This document shows, one piece after another, positions 11,239-20,338 of a stretch of 64,000 nt of DNA. Below the pieces are notes generated by a model. The model ran no database searches. It saw only the letters and a program-made list of their open reading frames with translations, and was not told the origin of the DNA. Origin of the DNA: Isoetes taiwanensis. Taxonomy: Eukaryota > Streptophyta > Lycopodiopsida > Isoetales > Isoetaceae. The stretch is taken from positions 682,001-746,000 of the forward strand of contig JAJEKV010000075.1 in assembly GCA_021234155.1 (NCBI GenBank), in the 5' to 3' direction. Made by a program: the position numbers and the translations under genes. The first letter of the stretch is position 1. Every line of letters starts with the position of its first letter.

Positions 11239-11899
11239 AAATGTACGGACAAATCTCCCCACAACGGTACCGTGTCCCCTTTCATAATCGACAACGGCTA
11301 CTTGAGTTCAAAAGTGACAAATGCCTTACCGCTCCTAAACATCTTGTTTTCGCCGCTTGTTTCGGGCCATGGATTGTTATGTGAAGTTCCCGAATGGTAT
11401 GCATCCGCCCCTCATGACAACGAGGGAAGTTGCGCCCGGACGCGATTTATCCGGATTCTATTGCAAGGAGTTGGACATCATGGCAAACAATGAGCGAGCT
11501 TGATGCTATCGCGAGGTTGCCTTAGCTTTCACCCGACCGCTTGGTCTCGGTGACGCCCTTTGCGGATGTCCCTCGCTCGTGGATTCCAAAACCAGCTCTA
11601 GAGGAGGCGGCTTCCCATTTGCAAACAGGGGAAGATGTTTTTCAAGAATGCCGCGCGGCTCCTCCCCGGCCGTCCTTGTGCTTAAGAAGGTATCTTATTT
11701 CTCTTTGCCGTTTGCATTTGCTAGTTATTGCATTCTGCTCGGCCAAACCGAAGATACACTGGAAACAATGAAATCTTTAAGCCAAGGGGGGTCAGTTATG
11801 TGTGATGATACTGACTATGACGTAGAAATGGAGATAGATCTACAAGAAGAAGAGCAAGAATGTAGGAGTTTTAGCTTCGACACGACCGGCCTTGGGTGA
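11239..11899 (+). pseudogene. Unknown gene relic, frameshifted, inside 13.5-kb block
   Basis: Several plus frames overlap: one through GTVSPFIIDNGYLSSKV (about 11265-11315), one through FADVPRSWIPKPALEEAASH (about 11556-11615), and one ending in an acidic stretch (MEIDLQEEEQE, about 11828-11860). Coding potential moves between frames about every 100-200 bases, as in a decayed gene. I recognise no family. It begins right after the telomere-type units and ends at the start of the next acidic gene, so the two may be a single longer gene. Confidence 0.35.
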
Positions 11900-12816
11900 A
11901 CCAGAGAGGAGGGAGATGATTCAAGGTGATGAGGATGGGGATGAGGATGAAAAGAAGTTGTCCGACATAACGCCAATTTTAGTGGAAGGCAAAGAATACT
12001 TATTGCTAAGTGATATACTGAGGAACCCGTCTTTGTTACGAATGTGTGCTAGGGAAGACGAGCTTATCAGTACCTTGGCCGAATGGGTAAATTTAGGCCT
12101 AGATTTTGAAGAGGATTTGGACAAAGAGATGTTTGAAGTGTCTAATTATACCGGCAATGCTATAAAGCTTAAAGAAGCCTATGAGAGGTCGGAGTCTCGA
12201 TTTGCTCAAGATGAGGCGAATCTACCAACGGAAGAAGAATTCAAATGCCTCCGGTGCAAAGCCGCCAATCAGGGATCTGAGGTTTTTAGCGTGCCCTTCA
12301 TCAATCACCAAGGCAAAGATAAGCCCGGTAGATGAGGATAAATGTGAAGAAGATAATCTTGAGGGTTCTTATTTGTGGGAAGTAGATGATTTTTCTTGCC
12401 GACATGCACGCTGGGGACAGAAAGATTGAAGGACTCTACATTGTTACGATATATCTCAAGATTCGTTAATGGGGAGATAATCGCCTTCAGAGAACTTTCA
12501 AATCCAAAAGGTGCAGAGTTTGTCTATTACATCCGTGCATTATGCATGTTCGGGAACCATTCCCAATTGGCATCAAACACCGAAAGGGTGATAGCAATTC
12601 GCGGATGTTGTGTTACAATATTTTGACGACCGCTTCCGGTCTCATGCTGAAAGCAATATGTTAAATTTTTAGTCTGGCGGCTTGACTCACCCAAGGTTGG
12701 AAGTCAGGGTCGATAACATGGAAGTCATTGCCTTGTTGGATCGGTCTTGCGGGGGATTGAAAGAGAATGAAATTGACGACGGCTTGAGAAATATGTTTTC
12801 CAACTTGTATCGGTAA
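11892..12816 (+). pseudogene. Unknown acidic protein gene, frameshifted
   Basis: The first frame (ATG 11919, or open from 11892) gives a soluble acidic protein: DEDGDEDEKKLSDITPILVE, then ISTLAEWVNLGLDFEEDLDK. It stops at 12333-12335. Coding sense continues in other frames: GSYLWEVDDFSCRHAR (about 12366-12412), RYISRFVNGEIIAFREL (about 12446-12496), and a last piece VDNMEVIALLDRSCGGL to a stop at 12814-12816. The 3' sequence then has TAATAAAA (about 12851) immediately before inverted-repeat copy 3. Its length after joining would be about 300 residues. No family recognised. The 3' UTR resembles the one at 13740-13785, so genes in this block share UTR modules. Confidence 0.45.
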
Positions 12817-12879
12817 AATTATTTATGTAAAGATTGTCCTTCCGAAATTCCTAATAAAAATTATTTTATTTGTATTTAT

Positions 12880-12943
12880 TCACATCACGCCAAATACATC
12901 ATCCGATTTTCCACGTCATATCTAGGTTTTGGCGTCAGGTGAT
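12880..12943. repeat. Inverted-repeat module copy 3, diverged
   Basis: Left TCACATCACGCCAAA, right TTTGGCGTCAGGTGA (about 12929-12943); 12 of 15 positions pair. It starts about 22 bases after a TAATAAAA poly(A)-like signal. Confidence 0.6.
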
Positions 12944-13000
12944 ATCTATCTCAAGAAAATGAAATATTATTGGAAAAAAGACAATTAATTTATTTATTCC

Positions 13001-13030
13001 TCACACGACGCCAGAAGCAACTTCGTGTGA
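13001..13030. repeat. Inverted-repeat module copy 4, short loop, upstream of a TATA box
   Basis: TCACACGACG (13001-13010) faces CTTCGTGTGA (13021-13030). The TATA box of cassette 1 starts only 8 bases downstream. Confidence 0.7.
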
Positions 13031-13037
13031 CTCATGT

Positions 13038-13046
13038 TATAAATAG
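13038..13046 (+). promoter_or_regulatory. TATA box of coiled-coil cassette 1
   Basis: TATAAATAG followed by AAGACC, 93 bases before the cassette 1 ATG. The same TATAAATAGAAGACC string serves cassette 2. Confidence 0.7.
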
Positions 13047-13130
13047 AAGACCGATGTCCACGCCGACCTCCGACGCCTCCCTATACCTCATCTTCTACTT
13101 CCGACTTCCGCCTTCCACCTTACGGGCCCG

Positions 13131-13512
13131 ATGGCATCATCATCTTCCTCTAGCAAGCTTACCACGCCAAGATAGCACTCCCCGCCCCCGTGAGTCGCCA
13201 GTGGACATCACCCTTGCAAAGGGTGATGAAGAGATTCAAGGAGATCCATGATGAAAACAACCGCCTCGGCCGCCGAGAACAATGAGGCGGTCGACGATTA
13301 GCCTTCACGAGGGAGCCGCCGCACGAAAGACGCTGAGCTCGTGGAAACATTCGCCATGTACCAAGAGGCGACGAGCCGCAGGTCGAGGCGGTTGAAACCG
13401 CCACATGATTTCGCAGCCTTAGAAGATATGGAGAAGAAGATGAGAACGCAGCCTTACGGCCAAATGCTATTGCAGATATGAAAATCAGCTAGAGGATCAT
13501 GAAGATCCCTAG
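13131..13512 (+). pseudogene. MASSS coiled-coil cassette 1, frameshifted
   Basis: The ATG at 13131 gives a Ser-rich start (MASSSSSSK). In shifted frames follow DIT (about 13207), then VMKRFKEIHDENNRL (about 13223-13267), FAMYQEATSRR (about 13352-13382) and ALEDMEKK (about 13418-13441), ending at TAG 13510-13512. Heptad-like Leu and charged residues mark the middle and end as coiled coil. It parallels cassette 2 piece by piece, so the two are tandem paralogues. Single-base gains and losses break the frame at least three times. Function unknown; a small nuclear or dimerising protein is a guess. Flanked by inverted-repeat copies 4 and 5. Confidence 0.55.
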
Positions 13513-13610
13513 CCGCTTGTATCTATCTATTTTTGCTTCAAAGAAAAGTTTTCTCTTTTTTGCTTCTATCTATCCCGTTGTTCCAATGTATGTTCTCGCT
13601 TTATTAAAAT

Positions 13611-13674
13611 ATCACCTATCGCCAAATGCCTTGCTTGCAATTAGGTAGCAATCAATGGATTTCGCCGTGGTGAT
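13611..13674. repeat. Inverted-repeat module copy 5
   Basis: ATCACC...CGCCAAAT (13611-13627) faces ATTTCGCCGTGGTGAT (about 13659-13674). The loop contains TTGCAATTAGGTAGCAATCA, nearly the same loop as copy 7. It abuts a TTATTAAAA signal. Confidence 0.6.
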
Positions 13675-13836
13675 CTCCATGCCGCTCTATTTTGCTTCAA
13701 TGAGAAGTGCTATCTTTAGTTATGTATCAAGAAAAATTACTTATGTATAGATTGTATCACCGAATTATCAATAAAAATTATCACACGAGCTTTCTCTGGA
13801 TGAAAAGACGTTAGAAGAAGTAACGGTCCTTTTTCC

Positions 13837-13899
13837 TCACACGACGGCCGAGAAGTAACGGTCCATTTTCTGACCCACGGCATCCTTCGTGCGGTGTGA
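13837..13899. repeat. Inverted-repeat module copy 6, upstream of a TATA box
   Basis: TCACACGACGG (13837-13847) faces CGTGCGGTGTGA (about 13888-13899). A direct repeat AAGTAACGGTCC lies at about 13818 and 13854. The cassette 2 TATA box is 25 bases downstream. A lone left-arm-like TCACACGAGC follows a CAATAAAAATTA signal just upstream (about 13770-13790). Confidence 0.6.
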
Positions 13900-13923
13900 C
13901 TCAAGCTACTACGAAATCCCTGC

Positions 13924-13932
13924 TATAAATAG
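13924..13932 (+). promoter_or_regulatory. TATA box of coiled-coil cassette 2
   Basis: TATAAATAG followed by AAGACC, 152 bases before the ATG at 14076. Confidence 0.7.
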
Positions 13933-14075
13933 AAGACCTTCTATCTTGCCTTCGACCTCCATCCTCTTCCTTCTTAGCCTTACGCTCATCTTCTCCGCCT
14001 TCCGCCTTCTTCTCTCCGATCCTCTTCCGCTTCGCTCATCTTCTCCCCTTCCTTCGCCTTCCTCCTTCTCCTCCG

Positions 14076-14430
14076 ATGGCATCTTCATCCTCGTCCGAAA
14101 GCGACCCGCGCCCCGAAGCTGCCCGCGGACATCACCCCCTTTTGTGGTGATGAAGAGATTCAAGGAGGTTCCGCAATTTTAAAAGCCGCCTCGTCCGGCC
14201 GAAGATGGAGGCGATGGGATGTTAGAATTCACGAGGGGCTGGCCGATGAGCGACCTTGAGCTCGCAAGAACATTAACCAGTACCGAGAGGCCAATAGCCG
14301 TAGGGTCGAGGCAGTTTTAACTGCACACAATATTTCGCAGGCGCTAGAAGATATGGAGAAGAAGCTTCGAGCTGCGGAGGATGAGAACGCAGCTTTACGG
14401 CTTCAGCTACAGGATCATGAAGATCCGTAG
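14076..14430 (+). pseudogene. MASSS coiled-coil cassette 2, best-preserved member
   Basis: The ATG at 14076 starts MASSSSSESDPRPEAA. After frame changes come DITP (about 14127), VVMKRFKE (about 14139-14163), YREANSRRVEAV (about 14280-14316) and a clear leucine-zipper-like C-terminus, ALEDMEKKLRAAEDENAALR, then LQDHEDP and TAG (14428-14430). Leu and charged residues recur at heptad spacing. Expected intact length is about 118 residues. It shares a TATA box, order of motifs, poly(A)-like signal and 3' inverted repeat with cassette 1. No known family recognised. The whole block is preserved as a tandem paralogue despite at least two frameshifts. Confidence 0.6.
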
Positions 14431-14514
14431 CCATTGTATATATATTTTTTGTTTCAAAGAAAAATTTGCTCTCTTTCTTGCTTCTATCTGTTCTCTTGTT
14501 TTGTTTTATTAAAA

Positions 14515-14581
14515 GATCACACGACGCGAAATGCCATTCTTGCAATTACGTAGCAATCAATGGATTTCGCGTCGTATGATC
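14515..14581. repeat. Inverted-repeat module copy 7, 18-bp stem
   Basis: GATCACACGACGCGAAAT (14515-14532) faces ATTTCGCGTCGTATGATC (14564-14581), one mismatch, loop 31 bases. It directly follows TTATTAAAA at the end of cassette 2. Confidence 0.9.
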
Positions 14582-14822
14582 TCCACAACGTACACCTCGT
14601 TGTATGTATAAATTCCTAATTTATTAATGGAAAAGTATATGTAACACAAATATCTAGCTAGATTATGTGATAACTTGCAGGTAAATGCGAATTTGCATGT
14701 GGATGACAACGTCTATTCACATACGTGGCTTGTGGATGACAACGTCATGCCAAGGACGTGGCATGCGCTGCCACAATAACACTGTCTTTTGTACGGCCTG
14801 CATACAGTACGGCTAGGATATG

Positions 14823-14893
14823 ACGGATCCCATGATGCGAACATAGGCTACCGTTGCCTAATTGCATGCTATAATTTCGCCTCGTAGGATTAT
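14823..14893. repeat. Inverted-repeat module copy 8, eroded
   Basis: GGATCCCATGATGCGAA faces a right arm reading ATTTCGCCTCGTAGGATT (about 14873-14890). Only about 11 positions pair; recognised mainly by its likeness to copy 7 and its place upstream of the next TATA box. Confidence 0.4.
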
Positions 14894-14945
14894 TACACAA
14901 CTTTATCGGTACTCACAACCGTAGATTCCAACGCATTCTAGTTTC

Positions 14946-14954
14946 TATATAAAA
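14946..14954 (+). promoter_or_regulatory. TATA box of coiled-coil cassette 3
   Basis: TATATAAAA, 98 bases before the ATG at 15044. Confidence 0.6.
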
Positions 14955-15043
14955 CGCCGGAGGCCTTTGTCTTCTCCTATCCGCCATCTCTGTTTCTACC
15001 ACATCCGCCCTCAGCCATCTCTCCTTTTCTCCCATCACTTTCA

Positions 15044-15502
15044 ATGGCCTCCAGCTCCGCCCATCCCCGCCGAGATCTTGTCTCAAGTTTTGGTCAAGGA
15101 AATTCGTAACATTACGTCTTGAAGCGGAGGAACGGATCCGCCTTCTAAAAGAAAAAAGAATGATGAAGACGCCGCCAAGCTGGTTCGGCAGAGGAAAAGG
15201 CCGCCTTCTGGGGTGGAGGTGATTTTAGTGCGCCGACAATCAGCGGGCTGCCTTAGACCGCCGTGCGCATTGCGCCCGCGAGATATAACCTCCAAGAGAG
15301 GCTTAGGGCCGCAATCGGGCGGGAGAGGTCGCCCGAGCCCAACTCGATGAGCGGGAAGATAAGGTTGCGGAATATGAGAACGTGGTTGCGGGGCGCAGCC
15401 AATCATGTTGGAGGAGCAGAAAAAAATTATCACCGCCTCGGGAAGAGCTTGCCCGGCGATCATAGGCATCGGGCTCCTCCTAGAGGGGCCCCGTTTTTTT
15501 AA
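15044..15502 (+). pseudogene. MASSS coiled-coil cassette 3, frameshifted
   Basis: The ATG at 15044 starts MASSSAHP. In shifted frames follow AEILSQVLVKEIRNI (about 15068-15114), LRLEAEERIRLLKEKRMMK (about 15115-15170) and AQLDEREDKVAEYENVVAG (about 15338-15394). These are highly charged, helix-rich coiled-coil segments. The same start, promoter spacing and downstream inverted repeat link it to cassettes 1, 2 and 4, though sequence identity is low. The minus-strand frame at 15083-15469 is a shadow. Product and function unknown. Confidence 0.45.
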
Positions 15503-15614
15503 TGTTTGTAATTGGTTTTATTTCTCAATGGGAAAAGTTTTTGACAAATGTGCCGAATATTACGCTTCCTATTTTTAATTTTCAATATCCGTGGTAGAGA
15601 GAATGACAAAGATG

Positions 15615-15679
15615 TATCACACGGCTTAAACCCTTCATAGGGTTTTAAAGCTCGATGCAGATTTCAGCGTGGTGTGATA
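15615..15679. repeat. Inverted-repeat module copy 9
   Basis: TATCACACGGC (15615-15625) faces GCGTGGTGTGATA (15667-15679). The loop contains a second stem (TTAAACCCT / AGGGTTTTAA). Confidence 0.65.
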
Positions 15680-15817
15680 TACAATGTAGTTAGAATAGTT
15701 ATTGATGTGTTCCAAATGACAAGACCATTAATGTGTTCTAGCGACAACCGACAGAATCCGGGCCGACACGCAATACATGAAATGAAAGTGTGTTTAATAT
15801 GTTCAAGCGCTAATATG

Positions 15818-15826
15818 TATAAATTG
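15818..15826 (+). promoter_or_regulatory. TATA box of coiled-coil cassette 4
   Basis: TATAAATTG, 93 bases before the ATG at 15911, the same distance as in cassette 1. Confidence 0.55.
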
Positions 15827-15910
15827 AGGTCCTTGCATTGTGCTCCTTCCGCGGTTCGAAGTCTTTGCTCCTCACTTCTATAATCTTAACGCCCCTCCCA
15901 TTTGTCATCT

Positions 15911-16400
15911 ATGGCCTCCACATCCTCAACCGCACGATAATGGAAAACGCAAGAGGATAGAACTCCTTCCGACATAGTGTTGGGTGTTCTAATGAAGAGG
16001 TTGAAGGAGCAAGATGATCTTCTAAAGGAAAACGCTGTTACAATTCAGCAGAAAGAAGAAGAGAATGAATTCAACCTTCTCATGCTTCGTAGCCAGAGAG
16101 GCAAATCAGCGCTTGAATAGAAGGTCGGATGATGACATGCCCCAACAACCGCAGACCGAGGTGGTTATGACGGCAACGAGGATGCTAATTCAGGCGTAAG
16201 AACACGTTGTGCTATTGGGACAGGAGCGGGACATGTACAAAGAGATGGTGGATGATTGGAGGAACGCTTGGATAGGGTGATTGCTCGCTTGAGGGGAAGA
16301 GATGAAGACGAAGACGAGGGATCAGCTGATGATGATGATGAAGATAATGAAGAAGAGCTCGCATGCGGAGCAACAATGAGTCGTTGTATTTTGTTTTTCA
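15911..16400 (+). pseudogene. MASSS-type coiled-coil cassette 4 with acidic tail, frameshifted
   Basis: The ATG at 15911 starts MASTSSTA, then an early stop. The next frame reads SDIVLGVLMKRLKEQDDLLK (about 15966-16025), matching the DITP...VMKRFKE segment of cassettes 1 and 2, followed by more coiled coil (QQKEEENEFNLLMLRSQR). A later frame gives LDRVIARLRGRDEDEDEG and a run of Asp/Glu. So the order is Ser-rich start, VLMKR-type helix, coiled coil, acidic tail. The 3' limit is uncertain because the acidic frame stays open to 16525. The acidic tail and helix could suit a chromatin- or RNA-binding partner, but that is speculation. Confidence 0.45.
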
Positions 16401-16462
16401 ATGTAACATCTTTCACAACTTTAATCAAAAGTAACCCTTTTTTATTATTATCTTGTAAAGCT

Positions 16463-16527
16463 TCACACGACGCTGGCCACATAAATGCAAGCAATAGCTT
16501 AACTCCAATCGCTTTCGCCATATGATA
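16463..16527. repeat. Inverted-repeat module copy 10, right arm eroded
   Basis: TCACACGACGC (16463-16473) faces a weak arm TTCGCCATATGATA (about 16514-16527). Confidence 0.5.
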
Positions 16528-16534
16528 CAAATAA

Positions 16535-16598
16535 GATCACACGACGCCGGCTACAGTTGTGCAAACAAGGTTGGAGGCAAGTACTTGGGCCGTGTGAA
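16535..16598. repeat. Inverted-repeat module copy 11
   Basis: GATCACACGACGCC (16535-16548) faces GGCCGTGTGAAC (about 16588-16598). It lies back to back with copy 10, eight bases apart. Confidence 0.65.
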
Positions 16599-16790
16599 CA
16601 TGCTACACATTACAAGTATACTTTTACCGATTCTTTGTCTCTTAGATCTCCACCATTGCGATGCTAGTGGGGCCTAGAATTTTGCCAAGCAACTTTTCCG
16701 CTTTTTTCTCTTGACATTATGCCAATGGTGTTTACGACTTGGGTTGCTCCTTAAAGCGACCTTCTTGTCGTGATTTAGCCATCGCCCTTC

Positions 16791-16800
16791 TATAAAACCA
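16791..16800 (+). promoter_or_regulatory. TATA box without a clear gene
   Basis: TATAAAACCA, followed after 68 bases by ATGAAAGGC (16860). The frame after it breaks within about 20 codons, so the gene behind it is lost or overwritten by the minus-strand transposase-like sequence. Confidence 0.4.
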
Positions 16801-17299
16801 CTCTGTCATCTGTCTTAGAGGGTTGGTTCCCACATTTCCACCCCTCTTTGAGTGTTACGATGAAAGGCTATTTTAGCTTGTTTATGCGACTTCTCCATGC
16901 CTTGTGCACTCCACACCGCTAGGCTTCCATACTTCCTAAAACCAAGGTGCATGAGCCCAAAAGATGTGCAAGTAGTGCGTGACTTCACTCTCTCCCCATG
17001 CGCCTATGAAAGCTTTAATAAATTTGTTATTCGCTTGCACCTAACATTTCTCATCTTCTCTTGTGAGGTCCATTCTCAATGTATGGGAACAATTCGCATA
17101 ATGCATCCCATGCTTTTTTTTCCTCAATGCCGAACGAACGCCATCTCAGGCGGTCTGCTCCGCATCAACCAAAGAATTTTCCAAATTCATAGACCTTTTC
17201 TCCCATCCGGTTTCCGCTCGAGCCTCTCTATGATTCTTTATGAAGCGCCGAAGCTTTCACCCTCCAATTGACACCTTTACGAGGCACACTTGTTCTTCC

Positions 17300-18770
17300 C
17301 GCCCGCTTTCTCATCGAGCTCTAATCTTACATTGCCACCATGCAAACCCGCTTCGATAGAACATGTTCAACTCTCACGAATTCCTTCCTCTCTTCTCTTC
17401 TTGTCTGAAATGTTCCACACGAATCTGCAGCTCAAAAATATCATCTTGTCGATGATTCTCACAAAGCCGTGCAAAGTGCAGATATGAACCCTCTCTAATG
17501 GAATGGGGAAAATGCCATGATTGCATGATTGCAGTACAGACAACTTTTGCATGTTCCTTGTCCTCCTCCACTTATGTTGTACATTGCTTTCTCAGTTTTT
17601 AAATCAGACGCCAAGTGAAAAATTACTTTGTAAGATCCATAGTGATCTACTTGCAATTTTTCCCCTCCCTCGAATCTAGATATTAGACTCGGGATGTCAG
17701 TTTGATTGAACACCCATTTCAATACCTCGTGGGTTTCTTTCTGAACTTTAAAGAGACATAACCACCAGGTGTCATCTTCAGATTGACATGAGAACCATTT
17801 TTCCGCACGCTTCTTCTCCTCGTCCGTCACCTCTACATCTTTTTTGTTATTCTTGTTGCTCTTTGATTTAGCATGTGCAATTGCATTCTCAATTGCTCTA
17901 TTCATGATGACAACGGATACCCTCTCATACTTCTCAAACTTGGTCAGTTCCATTTCATCCAATTTTATGCAAACTTCAATCTCACCATTAGTTTCTCGTG
18001 AATCGTTAAGTCATAATATTTGACAAGGAATTGTAAGAGAGTTACTGTGTCAACCCAAAGATTATTATGCTCATTCATTCCAACTATATCACAACAATCC
18101 TTGCTATTCTTATCTTTTATGGCTATGGCGGTGACCAGCACATTCAACGTGGTGCATCTCTCCTAATATGGCATACACCATCTTTGTCCTAGTAACCCTT
18201 GTATTCTCGACAATTTGTGGACGGGAGCTTAATACTTTTTGTGCCCATTCTTTTCAACGCTTCGGGAATGGCTTGAATAGAGAACGGTAACCAAGCCTCT
18301 TGATGCCTACATCATCACAAAATACCAGACATCCGTAAACTTCTAACTTCTTGTAGATCTCCCCTAGTACCATTTCCAATACCATCTTCTTGAGAGGAGA
18401 GTTGTAGGGCTGACAAATCATGTCCACTATCTCCCCGCTCGGCCGCTAGGTTCTTCACTACGAACCAAGATTGCTTCTAGTTTCCCCGCATCTTAACCGC
18501 CTTTTGCTAGTGTTGTAAAAATCGACCTTGTGGCCGTGGACCTCGCGTCTGAATGCACCTGATCCAAACTTCAGTTCCTCTATCGGTCGATAATGCTTCT
18601 TCCTTTCTCGCAAGCCAAGGGGTTTTTCTTCAAATTCTTTAACCTACATTGAAGCCCAAAGTTTGCTCTTTCGAAGCTCTTGGATCTTTTCTTGCAGCTG
18701 CCCTATCACCAATTTGACTTGTCCACTTCAGATCTCAAAGAAGTTTCCCTCCCAAGCCGTCATTCCTTTC
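17300..18770 (-). pseudogene. Decayed transposase-like gene, unknown family
   Basis: Minus-strand coding sense runs across this stretch in several frames. The longest frame (17962-17495) reads EKWFSCQSEDDTWWLCLFKV, then DHYGSYKVIFHLASDLKT, and then GQGTCKSCLYC, a CxxC pair. Upstream (about 18450-18200) another frame gives LEMVLGEIYKKLEVYGCLVF and IKRLGYRSLFKPFPKR. A DLKT..AMY segment followed by a Cys pair resembles domesticated or transposon-like proteins seen in many eukaryotes. I cannot name the superfamily, and no complete DDE triad is visible because of frameshifts. Its orientation is opposite to the other genes of the block, so it may be the mobility gene or a later insertion. Confidence 0.5.
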
Positions 18771-18880
18771 CTTCATCACAAAGGAGTAATGAAGCGAGAG
18801 AAAAAGAGCTGCTTGTTTAAGTTATAATTCTCTTGTGACAATCGGAAGCAGCTCATCTCAAGGAACTCAGATTCGATTCA

Positions 18881-19362
18881 ATGCCTTCATCCTCTCAATC
18901 TCTCACAATATCCCAAGAGGCCGAGTTACCGCCACCACAAAATCGACTAAACTTGAAACGTCCCCGAAATGACGGTTTCTTGCCACTCAACGGATCCAAT
19001 GGATATAAACCGCCATCCGCCCGGATGTCGACACTTTTTTTGAGCACGCAAGGCGCAACATGTCGAGGTCTAAGTTCTTATTTTTAGACCTCCTTTTGCG
19101 ATTGAAGACCTGGAGCATATTCCCGAAGTCGCTTGGATCCTTATCCACACATCATTTGGAGCTTCCATACCGCTGTGGATCGCATGGGCGAAAAATGAAT
19201 GTGTACAATTTGTATGCCCCCAAAGACAATTAAGCCGCTTTGAGGCTCAAATTGGTACTAACCTCGCTTTTGAAATTTGCAACGTGCATATGGAAATCGA
19301 AAAGTCCATTCTCCTACAATCCATGCTTTTATACAAAGCAAATTCAAAATTCGAATTGTAGG
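18881..19362 (+). pseudogene. Unknown gene, frameshifted, its 3' part overlaps the duplicated element end
   Basis: The ATG at 18881 starts MPSSSQSLTISQEAELPPPQ and stops at 19085-19087. A second open frame in another phase (about 19080-19362) reads PPFAIEDLEHIPEVAWILIH, then CNVHMEIEKSILLQSMLLY, to TAG. Together they look like one protein of about 155 residues with a Ser/Pro-rich start. The last 100 bases lie in the segment that is repeated at 21250-21735. No family recognised. Confidence 0.4.
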
Positions 19363-19767
19363 GGGCGAAGCCCAGTATTGGGATGAAGTAAAGATCCCTT
19401 CTTTAACTTTTAAGGCGCAATCGCAAATAAACGAAAAGTCTAATACAAAGCTTCAACCTACACATTCAAATTTTGAAATGTAGAAGGAATGGACTCTAAA
19501 TGAAAATAGGGCAAGACAAGAATCGGTGATGCATGATTGGTATCCGACAAACCAAGAGACACCGCCATGAGTTGCCGGGTATGCTATAATGCAAGTGGCT
19601 TTTTAGAAGCGCCACCACGGTTAAGGCCAATCTGTCTGACAACCAAGAGAATTAAATACATATGGCGCCATAGATATGCGATTCCCTTATTCCGGAGAAT
19701 ATTCCAAGCAAATCTGACGAAAAAAGGGCGGAAATATGACGTGGAATGGCTGATAGGAGGCCATTTT
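19265..19767. repeat. Internal copy of the right end of the 13.5-kb block
   Basis: About 500 bases closely similar to 21250-21735, from CGCTTTTGAAATTTGCAAC to GGCCATTTT. It lacks the terminal CAGACCCC...CCTAATG part and carries several small indels. Confidence 0.85.
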
Positions 19768-19876
19768 AGTTCATAAAACATAATATAACTTGGAATGATA
19801 GATATTTTATATGCAAATGGGAGACTATTGACGAGGGACTTGTGTTTAATTTTAATTTGACAACAAATAAGAAAGT

Positions 19877-19945
19877 GGATCACACGATCACTTAATTTAG
19901 TGTGTTCCATTTTGTTGCATATGTACTATTCGCTTGGTGTGATCC
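19877..19945. repeat. Inverted-repeat module copy 12
   Basis: GGATCACACGA (19877-19887) faces CGCTTGGTGTGATCC (19931-19945). The flanking TTTAATTTGACAACAA segment recurs at about 21126-21145. Confidence 0.65.
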
Positions 19946-20338
19946 TTGAAAAATAATATGCTCTTTGAAAGGGATAATGACTTATGTACTTAAGAGTGGT
20001 AACACATGTACAAAAAAAAAAGTTAGGTATTCAAATGGAATTAGAAGCAAAAACTTTTACATTCAAAATTTTTATGGTCATGGCTTTACATCATTTTGTA
20101 AATTTAAATGCCCTGAGGCTTCAACTATTCACAACAAAAAGCCCGGAGGCTTGCAAATATATGGTAAGAAGTCGGAGGCAAGCTCGACTAAGAACAAGGA
20201 AAAAAAAAAAATAAGAGGTGCTCGCCTAACAAATTTCATTCATCCGCTTCACCATCCGCAAAAAAAAAAAAAAGAAATAACCGTTAGTTGAATGCTTAAG
20301 AAAAGAAAGAAAACATGCATGTACCATGAACTAACGCC

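Noticed and set aside
15083-16530. Minus-strand ORFs over cassettes 3 and 4 (15083-15469, 16165-16530)
   Set aside because: The TATA boxes, poly(A)-like signals and cassette motifs are all on the plus strand; the minus frames are shadows.
16897-17271. 124-aa plus frame
   Set aside because: Lies over the minus-strand transposase-like sequence, has no start context or motif, and is Phe/Ser-rich as expected for the antisense of a Lys/Glu-rich gene.
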